Assembly: GCA_002633005.1 (NCBI GenBank)
Contig: NMRA01000587.1
Location: forward strand, 62,001 to 126,000
DNA length: 64,000 nucleotides
Reading direction: 5' to 3'
Source of the DNA: Phoronis australis
Lineage: Eukaryota > Phoronida > Phoronidae
In this document: positions 23,276-33,915 of the stretch, piece by piece
Layout of the letters: every line of letters starts with the position of its first letter
Numbering within the stretch: the stretch's first letter is position 1
Translations under genes and position numbers: made by a program
Notes under the pieces: model-generated
Database searches by the model: none
The model's input: the letters and a program-made list of their open reading frames with translations, nothing else
What the model was told of the DNA's origin: nothing

Positions 23276-25754
23276 CAGACATTAATTTTACTGAGACACA
23301 GCCCTATACCTAGGCTACCTAAGCTAACTGTTTATCCAGGACGAGCTGAGTGTGTACCTGAGCTATGAACCTGAATTTTTTGATCAAAATATTTCGTGAC
23401 AAGATTAGAAAAGCTATCGAGTCGATCTAGTCAGAGAGTATACTGCATGTGTTGTCTGTAATCTATGACCTACTTTACTCCAGGAGTCCCACCAGTTGTG
23501 ACCTACTTTTCATTTGGCGAAATTTAGCAGACGACAAAATAAAAATATCGGTGAATCTTCACTGATTTTATTCGAAAGGTCATGAAATCTATGGAATCGT
23601 ACAGACAATTCGACTTTAAGGTACATTTCCAGCTTTACATGAACATATCGTATCAGAAGCCTTGGCATTTGTCAGGTGAAGGTAGCCCCGAGGCCGAGGG
23701 GCTCTTCGCATTTTCTCTGGCTCCTCGAGCACTTATTTTTTCATCGTCACCTTTACAGATTCCAATATCATGAACGTACGATTCACTGTTGAAAAGCATC
23801 GCCTCTTGTCTCTGTCGACGCGTTTTCAAATAGTGCAAAAACACTCCGGCATCGATTCCACCAGGAACGTCGTTTAGCGACAGTGTATTTGCCTCTGAAT
23901 CTCGTTCGAATGTCGGGTATCACGTGACTTTTCGCATAGGGGCGGAGCTTGCGATAGGTCAATTTCCAAGCAAAATCGGAATGTGAATGTGACCTGACCC
24001 TAGCACAATGCTACCCGTTTCAGCACGACGAAGGACAATCTCCAGCCATCGCCACCTGTGCTTTCGAGGCGTTCCGGGTCATTCACGGTCACGCTAGTTT
24101 CGACTTAAGAAGTAAACAGTTGTGTAAGACGTGCTGAGTCGACAAGAACACTACAGACGCATTTTTCAATCTCAGATCACGTTGGACACTTGTGCGTGAA
24201 TGGCTTGTATATTCCTCCAAATAATTAAAAGTGGCAATTCGACTTCATGAAGATGGTAAAGTATTTACAATACAGGGGATATTCCACTGAATTGAATGCA
24301 GCCAAGAATGCAGAAGTTGTCCACCAATTGTTATTGCGGGAAATGGCTATTGAAGTCTAGTTGTTTTGACGTCTTATACATCTTCATCTTTTTGTTGTCA
24401 AATACACGCCTAGTTGTTGATTGTAATACAATTCACATATGTTGATATCGCCTCTTTGTGCATAAATGTGTCAGTGTTTACGATGCTGTTTGACCACGCA
24501 CCGAAAATATTGGCGCGTCGAACATCTCGACCTAATTTTTGAGACGCAACATTTTCACTAGCGGTACATTGCATTTTATCTCATACGCGTTACAGTGCGA
24601 CCGTGAGTTGTGCACGTTATTACAGTGACGTAACAGGCGACAATAATGCAAGAAAGAAAATCCACTAAGTTAGACAGAACCGCTGTACGCAAATTTATCT
24701 CAGACAACATTCATTGAACAGTTGCTCGTATTCTTTTCATAAAAATATTCCTATTTGAGTACACTAATGTGCTTAGTGACGTACATGTACGCTAATATTT
24801 CACCTATTTCGCACCAAGCGCAAGTTGCAAAATGGTCATTTTTCGTTTTTCAAAGTCTGACTGCAATGATACTTATTATGAACAGGCCAGGTGTTCTTTT
24901 ACCACATATATACACAAAACGGACTATTTATTATTTAAATACAACTTTTTTATTGTTCATGTTTTGTTGAAAGATGTAACAACATGGATTTCCACGTGTG
25001 AACCACATTGCATTCGAAATATAGGGGAAGAATTACCGTAATCATCATTCTAAATGAACGCGTGCTTGTTAGGCAGACGCTCACACACACAAGGGTCAGT
25101 ATGGAAACATCAATGAACACTTAATATTCCTCGACTCCCTAGATTCCCCTCTGTATCCACGCCTGCCTTCAGCGCCTGAAAATTCTTCATTTTATTAAAA
25201 CAAGTCCCGAGGTTAATTTTTCCTTTACCTCTTATTTTATGTTTGATACGTTAACGTACTAAGACGAATGGCCAATCGCGTTTAATTTCACACAAGTCTT
25301 TACAGCTTGGACAATCGTCTATAAAGTCAGAATCGTCACCAAGCTGTAAAGTAGCGACTGTCGGCTATGCAGATGCAATTTTACTTCCTTGTTCTTTATG
25401 TTTACCCAGCTATAATATTTTTAATGGCAGTAATACATACAGCGGAGAAATTTTCAACTCTCCAAAACTCCAAGTGAAACATAATGAAAGATAAGATCGA
25501 TCATAAGAACTCTGGCTATTTTCTGGAAATCTTTTTTGATTTCCCAATGAATGTAAACCTTCAACGAAGCATTCATAAATATAAAGAAACATTTCTCAGC
25601 AGATTCTCTCAATATTAATTCTTATAACTGTTCACAAGGCTTTGAAGTAGGACAGTCATCGCCATTCCAAATACGACTAAGAGTGTACTCGGTATCTAAT
25701 AACTATGGCTGAATTTTCCTAGACTCGTTTCTATTTACATTTAGGTTAACACGT

Positions 25755-26140
25755 TACGCTTAAGGTTATTTAGAACCCTAGAAAATATCTAAATTTTGCT
25801 AACTTCGGAGCATCATATCACAGAAATGGCTGATCGCATTAATACGAAACATTCGGATGCTATGCCTTTATGCACTATTATCTAAAACTTTGTTTGAATT
25901 TTTTTTTCATTTTTGCAGGAAAGGCTACTAATTTGATGATTTTCATGAAAAAAATCCGGAATTCCAAAAAAATTAACCGAAACGATCAGTTGGAAAAACA
26001 TTAACAGGGTTTTTGAGATCTCATCATGGAGAATTGCATCAATTAAAATTAGTAGTGTTATTGATCCTTCTGTTTTGTTATCACTACAATTTACTTTTTT
26101 CCTTAATTTTACTAAAATATAGTCAGTGACCCAACTAAAG
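25755..26140 (+). repeat. Second copy of the 14.9-kb interspersed repeat, without the nested MITE
   Basis: It shares AGAACCCTAGAAAATAT, CTAACTTCGGAGCATCATAT, TTATTGATCCTTCTGTTTTG and CCTTAATTTTACTAAAAT in the same order as 14855-15450. Confidence 0.6.
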
Positions 26141-28119
26141 TCAGGTTGGCAAAAATTGAATTCTACAGGATTTGTTCTGTCAGAAATATATACATTTACT
26201 GAGTTAAAGTCTGTAGTTTTATAGATATTAGGCTACGTACGCAGGCATGTCAGTAAAGTCCTATCTATTACATTCATAACCCCCGACAGTCCCGAATAAA
26301 ATGTTTATTACTAAGCAGCGTTTCGGGGCACACGTGCCACCCAACCCGTGCGTCACTCCGTATTTGGCAAAAGCATTCACCCTCCACCTGTGGCTATTCA
26401 TATGGTCTATTACTGTACGAAACACAAAGGTACAGCTAAGAGATAGGTGCATTGAACTTTAGATCCTCAAACGTTTCACTTTCTATATGAGTTCAAAATA
26501 AGTTGTTTATGCATTCGTACGTGCCCTGGAGGTGCGGTTAATCCCTTTGTGTTTAATGGTTTTTTACTGACTGACTGCACACGGTTGTAATGTCATGCAA
26601 GTCAACTCAAGTATCAAAATGTTTAATATTCATAAGCAAACGATTTCTTAATGTTACTAACCATGAAAACTGACAAAATAGTTTATTCCATACCACTTTA
26701 TTTTACTTTATTTAGCAGGGTTTTGTCGCATTTTACGTTAAACCACGCAGAAGCTTTCTAAAGATATTTCATCTCTTTTTGTATTTGACGCATCATTGCC
26801 TTTTGATGAAATCTTTTTATGGAGCATTCCATAAGGGGTTGACACTTAAAGGGATATTGTCGCTCGGTTTGTATGATTTTATAACATATCGCAAATTCTC
26901 GCCCTTTAGGTGGCTGCCAGTGACTCAAAATCGAAGCCGGTGGCTTTATCAGTTACTTAGACTTAAAATACACTGTATATTGCTTTTTGCAGAGTGGGAT
27001 ATAAGTCCGATATCAAAGTGTCTGGCTGAGACTGCCGAGGTCGTGAATTCCATTCCGTGTTGGGGCTGATCTCAAAAACCATTTTTCTTCGATTGTGTGA
27101 CTTCAAAGCTACTGTTTCCGCTTCATTTTACTTAAAAACTTCAGAAACGGATTTGTCGCAGGTTAGCGCAGTCGAAAATTAAGCCCAAATAATACTCTTT
27201 CTACGCAGCTCTAAACATTTTCAAACTTTAGTGAGTTTAACATTTTCTAGTTAAATTTTTATTTTTGCTGGTGCACCACCACTCTAAAATGGCCGCCGTA
27301 GTGACTGACAGCTGACTCATGCAGTACCGTGAAACTCACTCAGTTGCCGCCATATTTAACGAGGTTTCCGTGGAAGCCCTGCCCACTTTAAAAAATTAAA
27401 AAATTTAATAGTAAGATAAGGTAAACACAAACAGGGCTGAAAGTTACGAAATGTTTATATTTCAGTGACATTTTCGACTGACGAAACTTATCCTGTGTTG
27501 TGAACTGGTAAATGTAACAAAGTACATGTATCTTTAAGAGTATAAAAAGCCTGATAAGCAGTGCGATGAAAATGTTGCGGCAAAAGGAAATAAGAAATAA
27601 AATGCACCTGTATTTTCTCCACAACTAATAAACACAAAGATTGGAAAAGGGTGTTTGGGTGTTACTATTTCTATTTTTATATGTACATGTATTACTGGCG
27701 AATAAAGCTGCGATAATAACAAGAATTTTATTTACGCTTTCCTTATCTGGTCCACGTAAATATTTTGTTTGTTAACTCAGTTTGTTCGCCTCTCTTGACG
27801 GAGGAGCACCCATTTACATGCACAATCGGTTTTCTGTGGAAACGTGTGTATTTATTTCCCTTCGTGAAAAGCAAATTGTACTAGACCAGCAACACGCTCG
27901 TTTTTTCTGTCTTAACACGCAAGATTGTTGTTTGATGCAATTGACTTCTTGAAGTTATTACAGTTTGACAGAGCTATGAAGCAACAATATCGTATATGAT
28001 ACTTGTCTCAATACAAATCGCAAGATGTCACTGTTCAGCTCCCAGTCACTCGCTTAAGTCAAGGCGGGTGACTTTACCATTTAAATATCCTTAAATTCTC
28101 CGCCATTTAACGACTTGAA

Positions 28120-28982
28120 TCATAGGCGGATTTAGGGGNTAATACCAGTAATTAACATTTCAATGTATGCAGTTTTAGTGTGTTTGGGGGGAACACGGCG
28201 CAATCGAGTATGGCTAGGTACAGGCTCTCCCAGTATATCCCAGGCGACCGGCAGTAGGGCTGCGCACTACGACTCCGTTTCCGTCGCCTGCTTCACTGTG
28301 CAATGAAGAAAATTACTGCATTTTTCAAAGAAAATGGAATCTGAGTGACGATGATAAAACAGAAGCTGCTGGTAAGATGAGAATTTTAATCGAAGCCTTA
28401 GTGAATTACTCAGTAACTCATAATTCTCTCTTTGTCAAACCTTAACTTAAAACGATTTCCAAATCACTATCGCGTCATTAATGCCAACACAAAAAAACGG
28501 ATTTGGTCTTTTGGGCAATTGAAGACTATTCTAAATACAACGAATTTGTTACGAACTGATTGCACAAAATATAAAAAGTGTAATCAGCATTACAAAAAGA
28601 AGTAACTTTCGCGCGCAAACGCTGTGGACCATAAACAAGTAAGTCTCTTAGTATCAAATTAAGAGTGAAATCGTGGCGGTGCAGTGGTAAAGCACGCGCG
28701 CTCTATCCGCCAGGTCGTGAGTTCGAGTCTTCGGTATTTGCAGATTTTCAAGTTTGACACGTTCTCCGTGTCTTTTTTTCTTGGATAATATTTCAGGAAT
28801 CAAGGAAAACACTTGATTTTTAGGGGAAAAAACAGAAAAGTTTTCCTGGGCGGAAGGGGGGCAACCCCTCCCCCTCCCGACCTCCCCCCATTCGGCGCTA
28901 CGCGCATCTACAATCGTGCTTTGCGCAAATGTTTACAGACAAATGTTGCCCCTCCTTGTGATATCATAGATCCGCTGCTGTG
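28120..28982 (+). mobile_element. hAT-like non-autonomous element carrying a tRNA-derived SINE-like segment
   Basis: The left end CATAGGCGGATTTAGGGG (followed by a single N at 28139) and the right end TATCATAGATCCGCTGCTGT are inverted partners. Between them lie AAAAAGAAGTAACTTTCGCG, the tRNA-like block at 28672-28740 and a G/C-rich tract. A shorter inverted copy is at 53314-53625. About 450 bp between the N and the AAAAAGAAG block are extra in this copy and may be a further insertion or a misassembly. Confidence 0.6.
28672..28740 (+). repeat. tRNA-like (SINE head) sequence
   Basis: A-box-like TGGCGGTGCAGTGGTAAAGC and B-box-like GTGAGTTCGAGTCTTC show a Pol III internal promoter layout. It is embedded in a dispersed repeat whose inverted copy is at 53443-53512, so it reads as a SINE head and not a functional tRNA gene. 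Confidence 0.6.
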
Positions 28983-31900
28983 AGTTTAGCTTTGCCTGTG
29001 AAGCGTCGAGCTGCGATAGCTAAGATCGTGAGTTCTGTTCCGGGGGTTTGAGGGTAATATCATCAAGTGATCTTATCAATTACACACCGATAATGTTGCA
29101 AATTCAACAAGAAGTTGTTTACGGTTTTGCCTAGTAATTCCTTTCCCGGTTTCCTCACGGTGCAGTCTGCACTACTGCCAAATAGCTATGTCGTCGGAAG
29201 ATAGATTGCTTCGAATCATGCTACGCTCGCGTGCATTCATTTATTTACGATTCACGCTTGGAGTACAACAAAAGGACAGTCTGCTTATACAGGTTCATAT
29301 GATTTTTATGAATTACCTTAAAAACAATTAATCAAGCCGACAAGTCATTCCGGGAATTTTATGTGACAAAGGTTTGCTCTGTAACCACAAGCCCATCCTA
29401 GAAATATTTTTGTTTCCTGTCTCACTCTCTGGGACATAGGTACATGTTAGGCCACTCTGTAGAATGTCAAACTTATTTTGTTCGTTTCGATCTGGGTGCG
29501 TGCTAGCTTTTGTTTTCACAGTTAAAAGTAACATTGTAAGATAAAAAAGCATTCACGGTAGATAGCGTGAGAGGTTGCAACTTTGATTTTATACACTTGT
29601 GTTCATATAAGTCAGAGCGTTGATGTGATATAAGTAAGGACAGTTACTCTTCTTCAGTTCAATTCACGCCTGACAAATTTTATCAAGTAAGGTATCGTTT
29701 TTCACACAAAAACTTGTTTTGCGGACCACACACCAGTTTTTGCCTTAGCAAGGATATCGGCGCACCTTACTTTGTAATACCCTGGATTCTCAAGTGGAAT
29801 TTTTTTTTTCAAAATGAAAATGAAAGAAAAATTGATGATGACAAAATTATTCAGCTTCCTTATACCCGACACGCGAGTGTGCGACGCACCACAAAACCTG
29901 AAAGCTTCAATCAGACAACATAATACGAGTACGTCTCTGGAAATTGAAAAGCGAGCCTACTCTCTTTTTCGAACAAATCCTGATAGTCATTTCGCGTGGT
30001 TTAAATATCAAAAATCACATGTTTTTCAGAAGACCATGCGCAAATCATTAACACATCCGCGTAGTAAAACAGGCGTGCGTTCGGTAGACGCGAGAACCAC
30101 GCAAAATGCTATATCACAAAGAATTGCGAGTTATTGTCATGTACATCTGTTACCAACAGAATTTTAGGGATGAGGCGTGATCCCTTGGTCCCCTCTAAAT
30201 TCGCCACTGTGTTTAAATAAATTTCACATGGTATGCATGTGCGTGATTTAGGCCGAAAAGAAGAAAACAGTACAGTCAAGAAATCGAATTGATATGTCCA
30301 CCAGAAATACATTTCTGCTATAAGTACAGCAATAAATTGCGAAACTGGAACACATTTATTAAACGTTTTATACAAGTACATGTACTGTATTTTAAAGTTC
30401 AGTGGCTAACCACCTGTAGCTGACGACCAACATACACACGGAAACACTGAACGAAATCACAAAAGGACCGAGCTCACGCGTCGGTGCACAATTGTAAGCC
30501 CCTTAGCCAGGTCACACCCACACAGCGCACACGAACGATTGCAAGCGCGCTTACATTCACACGTACAGGCGTGCTTTCATTCGCGCGCACGCGCACGAGC
30601 GCGCGGACATAAATAACGATCACAAACAGTGACAAAACCAGAAATAGCACCATCATGAACAAATACGCCTATTACTTCTATTACTAATACTAGTACCTTT
30701 AGAGAATGAAATAGAAACTTATACATATTATGTATTAGGCGTCAATAACGGGCATCAAATTTAAATAAGTTTTTAATATGTACTCCTGGGGCACCCGGAC
30801 ACGAACAGCAACTTTTACTAATACATGTACTACTAGATCCAATTAAGAAATTGAAATGATGTGTTGACAACATAGGTCTTGCCGAATGCGAGGGATATGA
30901 ATTAAAAATTAAATATAAATCAGAGTTTCAACATAAATCAAAATTTCAACATATCTAAAAGTACTCACGTATTGGCTTTGTGCCAAGCCCTTTTGCTTTC
31001 AGTTCAGGTTGCTTTTGTTATGTCAAAGGCTGACCCATGGTTTCACAAGGGGCTCGTGTGCTAGTGCAGCAGGTCTATTTATCTTTTGATAGCCCGATAT
31101 TCAAAACAAAGAAATTGCCCACGTGAAATGTTTACTGTTTTTCATCAATAAGCACAATGTGTGGGGAAGCTGAATTATGAGAAGCCATCTTATCCCACAT
31201 CACTTCATTTTCACCAAAAGAATTTTAACAGCTTAGTTATGAATGGTGTTCTTTCAATATTATATTTACATTTCACATTCAAAAAATCGGAATTTACTTC
31301 AGATTTTCCTATGTTTAATTCATTTAAATTCGTGAAGGCGTACCAAAAGCGACCGCTGAGCAAATACATGCTGTACACAGGGGCGGATGCAGGAATTCGA
31401 ATTGCGGGGGAGGGCAGGGTCCCGCTAAAGACATATATTCATGCCAGGGGAATATAATGCATATGAATTAACAACATGAACATGAATATTTAGACAATAC
31501 TCCTACAAACGCAAATGAGAAAATTTTGATTGTTTAATACAAATAATAGTTTTGTTGGCTTAGTATTACTGTAGTATGATCCTAAAATCAAGCAAATGTC
31601 ATCTACGAGTGTAATAAATGGAACAGGTCTGAAAATTTTAGAAAGATTTAGGTGTTCAAATCACAAGTCACAAACAGGAAGCGAATGACTTTAGAGATTT
31701 CCCAGAGAGAGTTTGATTATGCTCCGTTTTGTTGTAGATGACAAATGGCTTTTTTAGAAAACATCATGCTGATTGCAGCAGTTTCTGTTCAGCTAGTAAG
31801 TACCAGTGTGCAATTGATCACCGATGAAACGACGTAAATATATTACGCATTTTTGTTTGGTGCTATTATGTGTATGTGCCGGAGACCCTTTTTTGACGAG

Positions 31901-32544
31901 GGAATAAAGTAATGAATATAACTTAAAATGCACATTTTCGTAGAGAACCCACTCATCCGAGTGCCGTATACCGTATACTCACTTTCGTGATTAGTATCCT
32001 CCTGGATCAGGCATCAGATTGCACATTGTTGTGTAGATCGCCTAGAAAGTTCTCAAGCCACGACAGTCTTGCTCAAAATTATGTTCTATTTAACCAATGT
32101 CCAATCGGTTGAACCAAGCGTTAATGATGCCCAAAAGTACACGTAGGCAACAGAAAATCTATCAAGATTTTGCCTAACAAATATATTGACACTTGTAAAA
32201 ACTGAGAGGTTTAACCATACGCCATCGTCTTAAGATCGAGTAAAAAAGCAACTTGCGCGTGAATTCAAGGCACATTTAACTCTCAGAATTAATGAGGTAA
32301 CAACCTAAACCTCCCTAGCACGTGTATGACGTAGGAAAACTGGCAGTCATCATCCAAAACTAGTTGTGAGACAGCTGCTTGTATGATGACCAATACTTAA
32401 ATTTGCTTTTGTTCTCGTAATATTTTTTTATCTAAAAGTAAATGACCGCGTTTGAATTGCCAGGGTGTGGGCGATTTTGTGTACTAATCTAGGTATAACT
32501 TTACTGTTAGATTCGTTTTTCATTCTAATAAGCCCAAAAGGTAT

Positions 32545-32640
32545 CAACAACAACAAGTCCTCATACCACCCTTGAACGACGTTTCGGTCGGTTATTTCTC
32601 ATCTTCAGGGGCAGCATCGTTCGTAGAAGAAAGAGCAAGG
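32545..32640 (-). mobile_element. Retroelement tail-like fragment
   Basis: On the minus strand this reads CCCTGAAGATGAGAAATAAC, then CGACCGAAACGTCG. This CTGAAGATGAG...CGAAACGTCG combination is common in invertebrate retroelement sequences (Penelope-like and some LINE families). No protein remnant was identified around it. Confidence 0.35.
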
Positions 32641-33579
32641 ATATCTGGTACACGCATGATGGGGTCTTGGACAAAATGAATCCACAAGGTAGCGTTTTAG
32701 CCCTTTAAAAGGAAAAGAAATTATACACACTGCGTGTAGATTCTAATAGGCCCGTTTTCGGTAGGCTAATTCCTTATCTCTGTGATTGCTTGGCTAAATT
32801 AATTATAAATACAAGATATAGCGACGATGTGAATACGAAGCAGGATGAAATATTTTAAGAACGAGTTTTGTGGCGAAAATGATCATCGCAAATCACTGAA
32901 CCGTGTCCTGTATGTTGGCTATCGTTGCGTTATGCTGAGGAATAACACTGCAATGTATGATTCGGGCTATGCGAGCCCGCGAGGAGTCATTAGTGCAAAG
33001 GTCACGTATTTGCAGATTTTTTTGTTTTCACATTTAAAAGTTGTCAATGAATACAACTGAAATTTGCTTAGTTTAGATTATGTTTAAAATAGCATTGTCG
33101 TTTAGTTCCTGCTATACTTTAGCATAGTTAGCAGCATACAAATACAGACGTGCTTCAAACCTGGCCTCTATAAGAGAGCCCAGACAAAACCACGGTGACA
33201 AGCAGAAAGAAATCGCCTTGCCAATCATCCGCTTCAGAATTGTGTGACGTCATTGCTGGACTTGACAGACACCGGCTTAGTAATCGAGACTCGACTTTTA
33301 TTTGCCATCCAAACCAGAGGATTCTGTAAGAGAAGGCTTCTATTAGAAACTCAGGATATAATAAAAGCTAAATCAATGCTGATGAAGTAGACTGCGACGA
33401 TGATAAGACAGTGCTTCCCCATGACTTGGAATCGAACATAGAATCTCAAAGACTGTAAAAACTTGCGCAACGCTCACCATAATAATTATTCGATCTTGGA
33501 CGCGAGCTGTTTGTTCACTCGCCCAAATTGGATTGTTAAATCACACCAATTGCCGTCAAATTTGAAATACTTAAACAAG

Positions 33580-33714
33580 AAAAATAACCCAGAGATGTTT
33601 TTCAAGTGTTACTGAGTCTCGCAAATTACGAAATGGCCAGGGATAGTTTCTTATCGTAGCGGGTAGACCAGAACAGTGCACCTTTTATAAATTTGAGACC
33701 TACAGCAGACTTGG
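33580..33714 (+). promoter_or_regulatory. Extra, upstream copy of the peptide-gene proximal promoter (unit A only)
   Basis: The block AATAACCC..TTTTTCAAG..GACTGA/TACTGA..ATTACGAAAT..CATCGTAGCGGG..CCAGAACAGTGCA..TATAAATTTGAGACC occurs here and again at 33737-33865 directly before the gene. Units B and C have it once. It holds its own TATAAAT at 33686-33692, about 224 bp upstream of the start codon. Confidence 0.6.
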
Positions 33715-33842
33715 AATGTTTTTCACTAGCAAGGAAAGTAACCCAAAAGCATTTTTCAAGGGTGACTGAATCATTCAAATTACGAAATAAGTAATTCGGT
33801 ATGTTTCCTCGTCATAGGAAGCGAACTAGAACGGATTACCTC

Positions 33843-33878
33843 TATAAATTTGTGGCCGAGGCTGAATTCCGACCAGTC
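33843..33878 (+). promoter_or_regulatory. Core promoter of peptide gene copy 1 (TATA box and initiator)
   Basis: TATAAAT at 33843-33849 is followed about 30 bp later by CCAGTC (33873-33878), an initiator-like site conserved in all three copies. The start codon is 67 bp past the TATA end. Confidence 0.65.
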
Positions 33879-33915
33879 TCTCGAATTGACTAAGAGATCC
33901 GCTTCCTTGAGCAAG

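Larger units (their letters stand above)
18121..33231. other. Repeat-rich intergenic region without a recognisable gene
   Basis: About 15 kb between the P450 stop codon and the peptide-gene array. I found MITE copies, hAT-like inverted-repeat ends, a tRNA-derived SINE and one N run plus a single N, but no exon chain with conserved motifs. ATTAAA at about 18319 may serve as the P450 polyadenylation signal. All open frames are short (under about 120 codons) and without motifs. Confidence 0.6.

Noticed and set aside
28672-28740. Functional tRNA gene
   Set aside because: It matches a dispersed repeat with an inverted copy at 53443-53512, and no good acceptor stem was seen; a SINE head is more likely.
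32545-32640. Hammerhead ribozyme in the CTGAAGA...CGAAAC sequence on the minus strand
   Set aside because: The sequence between CTGAAGA and GAAA does not form the needed stem II, and no stem III partner was found.
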